This document shows positions 1 to 10,500 of a stretch of DNA of 64,000 nucleotides, in pieces. Under the pieces are notes generated by a model. That model did not search any database. It was given only the letters and a program-made list of their open reading frames with translations, and was not told the origin of the DNA. The first letter of the stretch is position 1, and each line of letters starts with the position of its first letter. The DNA is from Plectrocnemia conspersa. Lineage: Eukaryota > Arthropoda > Insecta > Trichoptera > Polycentropodidae. The stretch covers positions 310,001-374,000 of the forward strand of contig VTFK01000043.1 of the NCBI GenBank assembly GCA_009617715.1. The letters run 5' to 3'. Both the position numbers and the translations under genes were made by a program.

Positions 1-419
1 ACTGTCTATGATCGCTCAAATAACTAGTTAAATTATCCGAGTAACCGTAGAAAGCCTTTTTAAAATCCATTTATACGACACCTATTTAAATTCCTGCATC
101 GAGAGATTTTTCATCGTTTTCGTTATTAGCAGTAGAACGGGCGGGACGAAACCCTTTCATCTAAATGTATCAAGATTGCAAAACCTTTGATTTTGTATCG
201 ATAATTTTCATTGGTATCAATGACAGTATAAACGATACCGAGAGCAGATGTTACTGTGAGGTGAAAGGTGGAAAAGAAAATGTTATATGCTAGAAAATGT
301 TGATCTTGCCTATTATGATAGCAATTCAATAACAATACTATCAAAGTAAACCGTGACTTTGAATGTAAACAATAAATATAAATATAATTTTTACCGCTAC
401 ATCACGCCACTTTTATTTA
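1..419. other. AT-rich flank, nothing recognised
   Basis: Moderately AT-rich sequence without repeats, splice signals or protein similarity that I can see. The short minus-strand open frame in it has no recognisable domain. Confidence 0.5.
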
Positions 420-665
420 TCTAAGCAAATCACTTTTTCCGACAGGTTAATCAATAGTCGTTTGTTTGCTTAGAAAACGCCGACATTTAATTGCATTTGC
501 GCCAAATAAACGCTGTTTACAGATCGTTTTCCTTTGTTTTCCCATCCGGACTATTGTACAGCAACCAAACTGTTCGCAAACAACCGCCTGAAATATTACC
601 GACGTTTGACTGTAAACCGTTCGGCGGCTGAAAAAGAGTCACGACTGGGTGTTAAGTACAACTAA
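420..665. other. GC-richer island 1 (possible noncoding element)
   Basis: This stretch has visibly higher GC and complexity than its flanks and no open frame worth keeping. It contains forkhead-like words (TGTTTGCTTAG, TGTTTACAG) and a Kruppel-like or ETS-like TCCGGACT. Island boundaries are by eye. A regulatory role is inference from composition only. Confidence 0.35.
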
Positions 666-764
666 CAACTCTTGAAAGCGGCGACGACCTCGTTTAAGGC
701 TTTTTTAATTTTATTTTATATTCAATATATTTTGGTGTGTCTATGTATACGAATGTACAATTGT

Positions 765-953
765 TATTTTAATAAAATTCAAACGATTCAGGCCAAGTGT
801 CTTGCAATTGCATTAAACGAAACTATTCAGGATAGTAAAAGGGGATTCTGTAAGCAAATAGTCGAGTTGGAAACGATCAAGGAGTTTCGTTATATTCAAA
901 GTTTGAGCTTATATAACCGACTAGATAACAAAGCTGATTTTGATACAATATAA
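765..953 (+). mobile_element. Non-LTR retrotransposon RT C-terminal relic
   Basis: About 60 codons in the frame ending at 953 read KIQTIQAKCLAIALN, then a spacer, then IVELETIKEF and LYNRLDNKAD. This is the layout of the segment after the RT core in Jockey- and R1-like elements, where an (L/I)Q-x-(I/V)Q-N-K-C-L-R motif is followed by an 'L-x-x-x-T-(I/V)-x-E' and 'L-Y-x-R-L' pattern. It stops at a TAA followed by a TA-rich run. The upstream part of the frame (672-764) shows no similarity, so this is a short truncated fragment. The match is by family pattern only, and the clade is uncertain. Confidence 0.5.
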
Positions 954-1804
954 TATATATATATGTATGTATATAAAACAGATACTTCACAAGTATTCAT
1001 TTGGCTGGATATATTTTCTATTGGCATCATATAACATATTATTTACATGTTATGATACAAAGTGCTCAAAAAATAAAACAAATATATTTTTAAATTGATT
1101 TGCAATACTTTTAAAACACTATACTTAATCGTAAACCTTAAAGCTCTTGCTGAGCCTGTGAACAAGTTTTTAGATTACAGAATTAGCCTTATCGTTCGCG
1201 AAACTTCTTGACATTGCTAAAATGATAAAATTAATCAGTCGTTAAACACCAAGATTAATTTGTTTTTAATGAGCTTATCATGACAATGTATGACCTTTAA
1301 CTTATTTCCTCTTTCTGTTTTTTATATATTTATAACGTCTTTGCCATATTTAAAAACAAATCGAAAAATAATTGTAGCACAATTTTTTTCTTTCGCACAT
1401 ATGAAACCTTTTAACTAACATCACATTTTAATCGAATCTCTCAACTTATAACACTATAGAAACAGCATTGATGAGAATGAGAGCATTATTGCATTTATAA
1501 TTCATAGTATATATACAATGTATGATTTTTGGACCACTGTGACGTATTATTGTAAGATAAAAGATTTTAAATAGCATATATAATAAATTTACCTGTACAA
1601 TTTGTTATAATATATATTTTATTTAAATTCGATCTAATCTGATTTGAAGCCACAGAAGCAGCCTCAAATTTTGATTCATAAAAATACGCAATTATTAAAA
1701 ATTGATCCCAGCTATTGATTACAAATTAATATACTCATAATAATTCATGATTATTATTTCAACTTCACCGCTTCATAGCGGCAGCAATATTTTGGTATAA
1801 ATGT
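954..1804. other. AT-rich stretch, nothing recognised
   Basis: Opens with a (TA)/(TATG) run at 950-975 and continues as AT-rich low-complexity sequence. I see no coding or structural signal. Confidence 0.5.
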
Positions 1805-1905
1805 GGTAATTTAAACATGTCTATAAAATAAACCGTTACAAGCTTTTTCGGCGTCTATTTAACTGCAAATAAAGTATAAGACCCCTTCGGCCTCAAAACT
1901 TTTAA
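1805..1905 (+). repeat. Dispersed repeat, copy 1 (LTR-like end)
   Basis: This about 100 bp segment matches 59435-59545 in the same orientation. Both carry AAATAAAC(C/T)GTTACAAGCTTTT, then a GCGT-TATTT block, CTGCAAA and CGGC(C/T)TCAAAAC. An AATAAA-like word about 10-25 bases before a pyrimidine-rich block is typical of the R-U5 part of insect LTR elements. That classification is inference, because no internal coding region lies beside either copy. Confidence 0.45.
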
Positions 1906-2239
1906 GTCCAAGAATTACTAAGTTATTTTTTGTATTATTCATTTTAAGTTATTTTTACTTATTGAAGAAAATCGTGATAATAAAACAGTAACATCCAAAT
2001 AATATCGTAATGTATACAATCGACTAAGCAAAAAAAGTGTTCAGAGGATTGAATAAGAGTCGTTAATAAATTCATTCACGCGGCGATTGTATGTCAAGAA
2101 CCTAACAAAAGAAAACGATAAGGAGAAAGTGCCTAAAAAATTCTAAAAGTACATCATCAAAAGTTGATCTATACATACATATATTAAGATAAAAATAAAT
2201 TCGCATGTTCATTTACATAATTTTATGATAACATAATAA
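1906..2239. other. AT-rich stretch, nothing recognised
   Basis: AT-rich spacer between the LTR-like repeat and the next island. No signal seen. Confidence 0.5.
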
Positions 2240-2790
2240 AAATCTCGAAGGACAAACTCTCAAACAAAAATAACCGACGCCCGTTTTGTTTGTGTGTGCC
2301 CAAAATATTTATACGTCCATATATGTATAAGGCAAGACGGCAAATATTTGCGAAGCAAGCCAGGGAAGCGTTCGCACACAAAAAGAGGGTTAGCTCCTTT
2401 ACGGAGGCTGTGGGTGGGGGGAGGTGGAAAGTGATAAAGTCCGCAGCATCATTGTTCAAGTGAGACATAAAGCCTTCGGCCCGGAGAAGTCTCATAAACT
2501 TTGGCCGTGGTCCCGAGTCTGTTTCAGCCGCTCAAATTGTTTGGGTTTACGTAAACTATACTTCTTTCGCCAAGTGGCCATTAAGGAACGCCACCGCCAC
2601 CACACGCCATACCAAACACAGCCACAATAACTCCGTATAGCCGTATCGTACGTTGATAACAATGTGCGTCTAATGATGATGTGCAACTCTGTAGGTTTGG
2701 GTGTATATGTTTTGAGAAATGGTGCTAATCGATTTTGATAATCACGCACGTGATAAAAACACGCGTTGTTGTGCATTTAAAGCTTTGATA
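2240..2790. other. GC-richer island 2 (possible noncoding element)
   Basis: A long block of higher complexity with a GGGTGGGGGGAGG purine run (2409-2428) and GCCACCGCCACCACACGCC (2590-2610). Open frames of 68-94 codons occur on both strands and overlap, as expected in a stop-poor GC island. None has a recognisable domain or good start and splice context. It may be a conserved regulatory block (inference). Confidence 0.35.
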
Positions 2791-2993
2791 ACTTCTTAGA
2801 GTTTCGTGAACCAATCGGAAGGTTAACCAGTAAACTGCTTGTACTGGTAATTTAATTTTAATCAATGTAGCTTTTACCGTTACGTTGGATTTTATTTTAT
2901 TTTATCAATATTGAATACTTTTAATAATAACACAAATATAAGTTGATATGCGTAAAATTAAATGTTTACTTCAAATCTATATTTCATACATTA

Positions 2994-3086
2994 AAGGCAC
3001 ACTTTTACTACTTACAGTTTAATGCAAAAAAAATGCCACTTAAATGCTTCATATACATAAAAATATATGCTATACAATAAAAAATT
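2994..3086 (+). repeat. Direct repeat flanking non-LTR insert, left copy
   Basis: 93 bp beginning AAGGCACACTTTTACTACTT recurs at 4185-4276 with roughly 85-90% identity by eye. The two copies bracket a segment that contains RT-derived sequence and ends in a (TAA)n tail. They therefore sit where target-site duplications of that insert would be. Confidence 0.6.
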
Positions 3087-4184
3087 CTGGAATGAGTAAA
3101 TCTTTAAAAATTAATTTTAAAAACCTAAAAGACAGAATGTAAGCTTCATTAGGTTTATTATGTGGCTTTTTACTATATTAAAAATGTTGAAAAGAAATGC
3201 ATACCCGCAAATTATTTAAATCAATTTAATGCTAAAACCATGTACTAGAATGCAATTAAACTAGTCACAATTATAAAGTTTTAAAAACACCTTAATTCGT
3301 GGATATCAATTGTATTAGTATCAAGTAAAATATGAAATATGTCACTAATTGTTTTAACGTTCAAAAATATATTTCTAATTATACTATTTGGTTTTTTATA
3401 GAAATTAATACATAATAACAAATCATCCTATTTTATAAAATACAAGAAAATAAGAAGCAGTTAAAATATTCAAGATTAAAACAATTTTAAAAACATTTTT
3501 AATTAAATTGATTTTAGGCCATCTTGATTATCACATTAGATCATATTTTAAACTATTTTTAGAACAATAACAAGTATAAATAACGCCAGTTAGGGTAAAC
3601 TATTAAATATGTTAAATAAATTAGATAAACAAATGTTTCAAAAAAATTACAAAATAGGGCAATTTCAGTAATCTTAAATAAATATAGATTAACTAATTGT
3701 AAAAGTATGATTGATAGATTAGAATGGTTGAATGTTCAAGAAATATTGAGTATGAATGTTTTAGTATTTATATATAAGCAGAAAATAATATGTTACCAAA
3801 AATATTTTAATAATATTTAATAAAAATTAAAGATGTACATAAATATAATACTAGAAAAAAAAAAATTTTAAAGATAATTAGAGGTATAAGGCCAAAATTG
3901 AGAGATGAATTTGGGAATTATGTACGGTTTTTGTTTGATTTATATAATAGTCTTAACGAAAAGCACAGAAACATCAAAAAATATTATGGTTTCATAAATT
4001 TAAAAAAAACACCTTCGTCATATAGAAATAAAAAAAAATATTAAAATTGAATTATTGTATTTTTTTTTTTTTTTCGAAAAGGACGTATTTTTTTTTAAAA
4101 ATTTTATATATGTTTCCTAAATTTGTTAGATGTGAAGATTAGCTATTAAGCTAAATAAATTAATAAAATAATAATAATAATAAT
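3087..4184 (+). mobile_element. 5'-truncated non-LTR retrotransposon relic
   Basis: A frame at 3704-3818 encodes SMIDRLEWLNVQEILSMN followed by VLVFIYKQK. This is the post-RT segment of Jockey/CR1-type ORF2 proteins (consensus S-M-L-x-R-L-x-W-L-x-V, then L-x-F-(I/V)-Y-K). After a frameshift the expected HKYNTR-like motif follows near 3837-3856, and a degraded C-terminus with LFDLYNSLNE runs to about 3970. The insert ends in a TAAATAAATTAATAAAATAATAATAA-type tail (4153-4186), as many non-LTR elements do. Stops and frameshifts throughout make it a pseudogene. The 5' part of the ORF is missing, consistent with aborted reverse transcription. Confidence 0.7.
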
Positions 4185-4186
4185 AA
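4153..4186 (+). repeat. (TAA)n 3' tail of the non-LTR insert
   Basis: An A/T microsatellite, mostly TAA units, directly abuts the right flanking repeat. Simple-repeat tails of this kind mark the 3' ends of several non-LTR clades. Confidence 0.65.
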
Positions 4187-4276
4187 GGCACACTTTTACT
4201 ACTTACAATTTAATGCAATAAAAATGCCACTAAAATGTTTCATATATAAAAAAATATATGATATAAAATAAAAATT
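4185..4276 (+). repeat. Direct repeat flanking non-LTR insert, right copy
   Basis: Second copy of the 2994-3086 segment. It starts exactly where the (TAA)n tail ends, as a target-site duplication would. Confidence 0.6.
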
Positions 4277-4692
4277 TAAATTAGTATTTAATATGATCCT
4301 GTAAATAATTTTTTTTTTGCAGAAAAACAAAAATTTTAATTACTTCTCGGTCCACCTATACATTAGAATGTCTTTCTATCAACATGTGCTTAATGATTTA
4401 AATTTTATAAGACTAAAGGATTTAAATGCTACAAAATAAGAACTAAAGAAGTGAATTTAGAGAAATAACACTGCTTTAAATGAATAGATTTCGGCAAACC
4501 CCATCAATCTATTAAATATTACATAATAAATAAAATGTTACTGATTTTGTAAGTACATTTTTAGTTTTGTTTTTTAAAGTACTCAAAATATTATAATAAC
4601 TAAAATAACGCACACCTGAGAAATTTGTTTTGTTAAAATCATAAAACCGTAATCAGAGAAATAACTATTCTTATAAATATTTAATTAAAATG
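4277..4692. other. AT-rich stretch, nothing recognised
   Basis: AT-rich low-complexity sequence with no coding or structural signal. Confidence 0.5.
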
Positions 4693-4715
4693 TTAGGTTA
4701 GGTTAGGTTAGGTTA
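4693..4715 (+). repeat. Interstitial telomere-type repeat (TTAGG)4
   Basis: Four perfect TTAGG units plus TTA, followed directly by a doubled TTAATGCG. TTAGG is the ancestral arthropod telomere unit. Four internal copies may mark double-strand-break repair by telomerase or may be chance. Telomeric origin is inference. Confidence 0.6.
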
Positions 4716-5629
4716 ATGCGTTAATGCGTAAAAGCAACATATCAGGGAGGTGGCGGAAGCTGAGATGTGTTTTATTGGGTTGTTGCATTTACTTCTTTCG
4801 TTGACTAAAATTATTAATTTGTATAATTTAAAAACAAGTTAAATTTATTCTGTATATGTCATTTTAAATAATTTCTTTTGATTTAGATGAAGGACAACTT
4901 ATTTAGTGTTTTAAACAAGAGGTCAAATCTGCCTAATTACCACAAATGAAAGAGTTTGTAAAAGCTCTAAATAAATATAAGTCTAAGGATGCAATGTCTG
5001 AATCATATGTTCGACACACTAAAACATCCCAATCTGCCACAATTTTTTTTCAATTTATAAAAACATGTTAATCTAAAACACAATTTTTCTATGAAAAACT
5101 GTTTTTAGTTAAGTGAATTGTAAGCAGTTTAAGCAATTGTTAATTTTAAATTAAACGTACATATTTGGTACATGAAACAACAATTGCCATTCAGTGAGGT
5201 GTTTAATAAATTAATATATCACACGCACATCAAATTGTACCACGCCAAAAATTAGACTATCGAAATTTAGATTTTCTGGTTTAAACAAGAGGTAAGATCT
5301 GGTAACTTTACACTAACACGAGAGCTTACAAAATTTTTTTTTAAATTAGTTTAAATAGGAAAGTCTATAAAGTAATTTTTAGGGCTTGAACAATTTTTAA
5401 TTAAATTACACTTTTCATAATGGGACTAATTTTATTCATGTAAATATTTTGCTTCATTAATATGATACGCGATTTTAATTTTCAATTTGTTAAAAAATCA
5501 AAAAAAATCTTAAGAGTTACAAATCACAACTTAATGTATGTATTATTAAAATGTCTAGTGATTTGTTACTTTTTAAATAAAAAAATCATATTTTTGGATG
5601 TGATGTTGTTTATGGCATAAAAAAGTTCT
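4716..5629. other. AT-rich stretch with short internal repeats
   Basis: Two weak repeats are visible. TTTAAACAAGAGGT(C/A)A(A/G)ATCTG occurs near 4909 and near 5279. A segment near 5205-5245 (TATATCACACGCACATCAAA) resembles 9190-9220 (TATATCACATGCACATCAAT). They are probably fragments of old dispersed elements. No coding potential seen. Confidence 0.4.
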
Positions 5630-6300
5630 GCAACCATGCGGAAAAAACGGGACAAATATATGTTACAATCTATTATATGGTACATATCAGATAGCTGCTA
5701 TTGCTACGTTTACATTACCAGGAAAACGGTTTTCAGCGGACATAAACGGTATATGGGGTCACTAAAAACCACCACCAAACAAAAATTCGAAAGTTGCACA
5801 GGACGAGGTTACGTCATGTTTATAGTATATACGCCAGACCGTTTAAAAGTTCGAGATCAGATAAGGGGACGGCAGAGGTGAGCGAGAAATTAATACGTGC
5901 CGCACAAAGCGGCGAAGTCGTAAAACTTTTGCACGCGAAAGTGCATACGGCCCACTAGCTGGGCCAAAATTATTTTTATGGCGCTAATGCTTCGCCTGGA
6001 ATAGGGTGCGAAGTGTTACAAACAACGAAAAAAATAAAAATAATAAACGAGAAGCGGCGCAGTGGTCTGGTCCTCTGTGCAGCGGTACTGCTAGACCACA
6101 GCGAATTCTTGTCCGAGAATTATGGTCGCCGCTTTGAGTTATGGGGCCATTGCGAAAGTGCATTATGCACTATTGCACGGCGTGGCGGGTTGAAAAAAAT
6201 AAATAAGCACTGTCGTTCGTATTTTGAACGTGATTTATTGGCGTGGATGAAAAAAATATATAAAGCAGTTCTTTGTTTTGTTTGGTGAGAGGTTTATGGG
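5630..6300. other. GC-richer island 3 (possible noncoding element)
   Basis: A long island with several short inverted repeats, including AGTGCAT/ATGCACT (6157-6171) and GTGGTCT/AGACCAC (6061-6100). Open frames of 81 and 91 codons on the plus strand lack recognisable domains. I regard it as noncoding. A regulatory role is inference. Confidence 0.35.
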
Positions 6301-7004
6301 TTAAGCAAAATTAGAGTGCTAAAGGTTAGTTATTCAAGAGGAAAATTTGTGCAAAATGATTGTTTTTGTTACAAAGCAGGAATAAAAAACGTTTATTGGG
6401 TGAAAAAAATATTTTAAAAAAACTGCATGTATGCGTTTAATGGCCTATGATCTTTTCATAACTGTTCTTTATGTAAATATTACTAAATTATCAGAAACAC
6501 TGTACCTAAGAAACCTATATTACTTTAACTTTTTTTTAAATTACTTTGTGGTTCAGCAAATGCATTGAACTTAGTATCAAAAAACGCTGATAAAAATATG
6601 TTTCAATTCACTAACACATCCCTGTAAAGATTTTGTAAAAAATTATAATTTTCTAGCACAGTTGAAAACGAAAAAAATATTGTGTGTCATAATAATTACC
6701 AGTATATGATATATATATCAGATACTGATACTGTTAACATAAAAACAGCGTTTTTAGCAAACGCTAAGGAAAATTATAGTTACTAAATAAATAAATTTTA
6801 ACCAGTACAAAATTAATCTCAAAATAAAATTTTACTTTTTCGAGTTTCTAAATATTTCTCATATTTGCTAAACATTCCAGAAATTCGCGTCTAAGACGCT
6901 TTTTGAGCTAACAAAATAAACTTATAAAACTACCTAACAATTTTTGTTTGAAACATATTTATGTTTTGGCTATTATTTTATGAAACATTTTTGTGTTTTG
7001 AATA
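6301..7004. other. AT-rich stretch, nothing recognised
   Basis: AT-rich sequence up to the left end of the mariner element. No signal seen. Confidence 0.5.
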
Positions 7005-7227
7005 TCAGATTATCCCAAAATAAATTTCGTTTTTTTTAATTTGTTCTTTTGTTAGGCCTGTTTTCATACACATATTGATTCTACATTCCACTAATTAAAA
7101 AAATGTTCGATAACAAAATTTTTATGTACCTTATACAAAATATTTTTATTAATACAAAATTGCATGGATTAATAATTTAATTTAAAAAAAATACAGCAAA
7201 ACATGTGGTATAGATTTCTTATATATC

Positions 7228-7470
7228 AGTGAATGTCAAAGATGGTTACAAAAATTGAACGGAAAATTACGATATCAAGAAGATATCAAGAGACCATCAA
7301 AGATAGATGATGTCATGGCTGCAGAAATGGAAGCAAATCCTACACAAACTATCGATCAAATAGAAGAGAGTATAAGCCCACCGATTCAACAGTACATAGT
7401 CACATTAAGAAGATTGGGAAGGCTTGTTGAAATATGGGTTCCACACAAATTACGCGAAGAAAACAAGTAA
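7228..7470 (+). pseudogene. Mariner transposase N-terminal fragment 1
   Basis: This fragment encodes the paired helix-turn-helix DNA-binding part of a mariner transposase. From 7228 it reads SECQRWLQKLNGK, then AAEMEANPTQTIDQI, then LRRLGRLVEIWVPHKL and a final REENK before TAA. The W-V-P-H-x-L-x-E-x-N-K signature at the end of the HTH region is diagnostic of mariner. About 80 residues of the usual 340-350 remain. The catalytic D,D34D domain does not follow in any frame. The first ATG of the open frame (7255) lies inside the domain, so it is not a real start. Confidence 0.75.
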
Positions 7471-7885
7471 GCGTTTCAATAAGTAGCAATATGTCATTGT
7501 ATTGAACTCTAACGAAAACCTAACGAGCTTTTTTGATTGCCTTTTATTAGTTTTCCTTCGCCAGAATTGTATTTCTAATAAGTTAAATCTTTAACACTTT
7601 GCCATAAACGATGTATTATATAATCCAGAAATAATTGTCGTTTTTTTTAAATTTAAGTTTTAATATTCAGTAGTGCTTTGGCCATTAGCACCTGAGTACT
7701 TCGTTTGTTAAATCTGTGTTGATATACATCTGGGCTTTATACTTTGATAATTAAACAAAATAGCCTTATAATTTAAGATTATAAAACTGTGTATAAATGA
7801 AGATTTTACAAAAGATTAAATGATTTTTTTTTAATTGCAAACTACGTCCATTAAAAAAAATTGTAAAGTGATAGGTTCTTCATTA

Positions 7886-8020
7886 GATATCCGTAAATGT
7901 AAAGTATGGTTTGAAAAATTTGGTTAGAACGGGAAATTACGATGTGGATGATGGAGACCAGTAAACGATGATGTCCTGGCTGCAGAAATGGAAGCAAATC
8001 TTACCGCAACTATTTATTGA
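7886..8020 (+). pseudogene. Mariner transposase N-terminal fragment 2
   Basis: A second, more decayed copy of the region at 7228-7360 in the same orientation. It reads RKCKVWFEKF, stop, NGKLR, stop, then DDVLAAEMEANLTATI before a stop. The shared AAEMEAN motif shows that both copies belong to one mariner lineage. It may result from a nested insertion or tandem duplication. Confidence 0.65.
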
Positions 8021-8474
8021 ACTACTAATGACACGTAGTGTGCTCAGCTAATTAATTAAAAATAATTTTCTTTTTGAATATAATAATATTTTATTAAAAA
8101 AGAAATAAAATTTCTCAAGAACTCCTTCAGATATTTAGATCCCTGCAACAGTTTTTAAGTGAAAGGAATATTTTACAAAAACGAATTTAAAATATATATT
8201 GTTTGCAAAAATTCAATATTTTACGAATGAGTTAAAAAAATAACATGTGGAGAATAATTGTAGAAAAATATAAAAAATATTTAACACAATGTTTTATTAC
8301 GCGTTTTATTTTTCGCATCTTAAAAACTCCGAAACATATGGAACAACCTAATATGACACATAATATACTCAAACAAAAACTTATATACACACTTCGAGAC
8401 AGTTATTTTATTGAAAAGGCATAGATGATATTAGAGAACGCCTAAAAAAATCTGTACCACCCCTCATAAACATT

Positions 8475-8880
8475 TTATTGTATTTGGTTGCTGCAGAATT
8501 GTCAAGCACTGACCTCCTGGGTGTAATGGTCAAAAAACGGACGTAATCGCAACTCTCTATGGCACTTTATAGCCCGCATTTAAAAATCTATACCACCCTT
8601 TAACAATTTAAATATCAACTTAGCAACTAAACAGTGCTTAATTGAATAGACGCTACGGTGAGTATGCAATGAATTGAAACCCAACATAAATTGTATCCTA
8701 GCAAAATACACTAGGATACAAATACGAATATGACCCGTACTTCTACCAGTAGTAATAAATGGGAAATTTCATTTGAATTCTCTTCAACAAACAGCAAGGA
8801 GTAATTTACTTCTCCTCTGAGATTCCAGACAATGAAGCCATATTCGAAGACGCTACTAACTAGCGTATCGTATACGCATT
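8475..8880 (+). repeat. Unclassified repeat family B, copy 1
   Basis: About 400 bp is similar to the reverse complement of 56085-56475. Collinear blocks are GGACGT(A/G)ATCGC, CTCTATGG/CTCTATAG, AGTGCTTAATT(G/A)AATAGACG, AATTGTATCC, GATACAAATACG and GA(G/A)(A)TTCCAGACAAT followed by ACATATTC. No intact reading frame is present in either copy. The class is unknown. Confidence 0.55.
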
Positions 8881-9483
8881 CTCAATGCTTTATCACAAAC
8901 TTTAATAATGTGCATACAAAATATCCATCTCTACTTGAACGTTACTACCAAATCACCGATGGAAGTTTTTCTGCTCAAAACACTCACTAGGACAAAAATC
9001 AATGCTAAAAGGTAGCTGGATGCGGACAAACCACCTTCACATATAGAATAATTTTATTTAGAATTGCACCAACTTGAATAAACTAAATTAAAAAAATATA
9101 ATAAACGATCTTTTTTAATAGCTGTATGTTCTGAAATAACTGAAAATTTTTGTCACGTTAGAATAATATTTTTTGTGAAGTATTTATTAATTTAGTATAT
9201 CACATGCACATCAATTTTACCCACTCGAATTCAATAGCAGATTTTATTACATACACCGAAATAACGAAAATATATGTGTAACACCAAAATAGCAATTGTA
9301 TTATAATAAAGGCAATCCAATGCAATGTATATAAAAAATTCCAAATCCGCAACATTATAATTACTAATATTAATCTTTCAACAAATAATTAAAGTGCAGC
9401 ATATTCTTTGAACAAATACAAGTGTAAGATTTGAAAATTAAAATCCATATTCTATTTCCAGCTGAAATGTTTTGTAACAAAAA
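8881..9483. other. AT-rich stretch with weak repeat similarity
   Basis: Contains TATATCACATGCACATCAAT near 9196 (compare 5215) and AACACCAAAATAGCA near 9281 (compare 20045). These look like remnants of dispersed repeats. Nothing else is seen. Confidence 0.4.
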
Positions 9484-9592
9484 TGCATTACTTTTAGAGA
9501 CAAGTTAATTAAAAAAAATATTAACTTCCTTAAATACTTTTAAATACTTGCATTACTTTTAGAGACAAGTTAATTAAAAAAAATATTAACTT
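9484..9592 (+). repeat. Tandem duplication of 44 bp
   Basis: The 44-bp unit TGCATTACTTTTAGAGACAA...AACTT is present identically at 9484-9527 and 9549-9592, a period of 65 bp. Identity in otherwise decayed DNA suggests a recent duplication. Confidence 0.9.
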
Positions 9593-10500
9593 ATTAACCG
9601 CCACCTTAGATGATGTAAGAGAAAGGTATGTGGGGTGTTTTTTTTCTTACTATTTGTGAAAATGTAAAAGCCAAGATTTCGCATCAGAAATTCTATCGAT
9701 TTTTTTTAATAATTCAGTAAAATTTGGTTGAAAAGAGTTCAAACACCCACTGAGTTTTGCCTTGACATCCAAGCGGTCATTCGACTTTAATTGTCGAATT
9801 TGGTTGAAACCTAGCAGTCATCTAAAAACAGTCTGAAGTTACTTCAAGTCTTACGACTATTAGAGTATACGAAAGATCCAATAATACTACATTAATACGT
9901 ATTGAATATATAAAATATTTTATGAAGCTTGAACAGCTAATTAAACTAAAACATAATTTTATTTGTTCATATAAAATGCAGGTTTCTATGCAAATTTTAT
10001 TTTATTGTTAGCAAATACACTGCAATCCCAAAAGTTCTGATGTCTTTGTGACAATAGTGTTATGGGCTAATTAATATTATAGCAGTTATTGACTATTTAA
10101 GAAACCATGGTTATATAATGCAAATGCTTTCTCAGTATCAACGGTGCCGAGGGTTCTTTATTAGCTATAGCATAAAAATATTATGACGTATTTTTGATGC
10201 GGAAAATAAAGATCGTTTCTTAACTACGAGCACTATATTTTTTTAAGTCATATTTAATTAAACGAAATAAAAATAATTTATAAAAGTAAGGTATTTATGT
10301 AAAACGTAACAAAAATAGCAAGCAAGCCTGGAACATCATCATAAGAAATAAATCAGTATTATCAAGTTGTTGAGGGTAGACTAAGTGAATCATTTAAAGT
10401 TCGTAATGCCTTTTATGATGGATAAGCTAATATTATTAGTTATCAAATATAGCATATAATTCATACAAAAATACTTTAACAAGATATGCAAAGCACAACA
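9593..10500. other. AT-rich stretch, nothing recognised
   Basis: AT-rich, with a small inverted repeat ATTCGAC/GTCGAAT at about 9780-9800. No coding signal. Confidence 0.45.

Larger units (their letters stand above)
7005..8351 (+). mobile_element. Composite mariner element
   Basis: The right end reads, on the minus strand, TTAGGTTGTTCCATATG, a typical mariner terminal repeat, and is followed by TA (8352-8353). The left end TCAGATTATCCC at 7005 matches it in 8 of 12 positions, with only transition differences, and is preceded by TA (7003-7004). Both ends share a TTTCG block further in. The span of 1347 bp is near the usual 1.3 kb. Inside are two separate copies of the transposase N-terminus in direct orientation and a possible C-terminal remnant (MWRIIVEKYKKYL near 8243-8284). 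The catalytic middle is missing. The element is therefore rearranged, and the two ends may come from different copies. Confidence 0.65.

Noticed and set aside
672..764. Upstream part of the frame ending at 953 as coding
   Set aside because: Only the part after 765 resembles an RT tail. The upstream codons look random.
6013..6288. 91-codon plus-strand frame
   Set aside because: No family resemblance and unusual composition tied to a GC island. No start or splice context.
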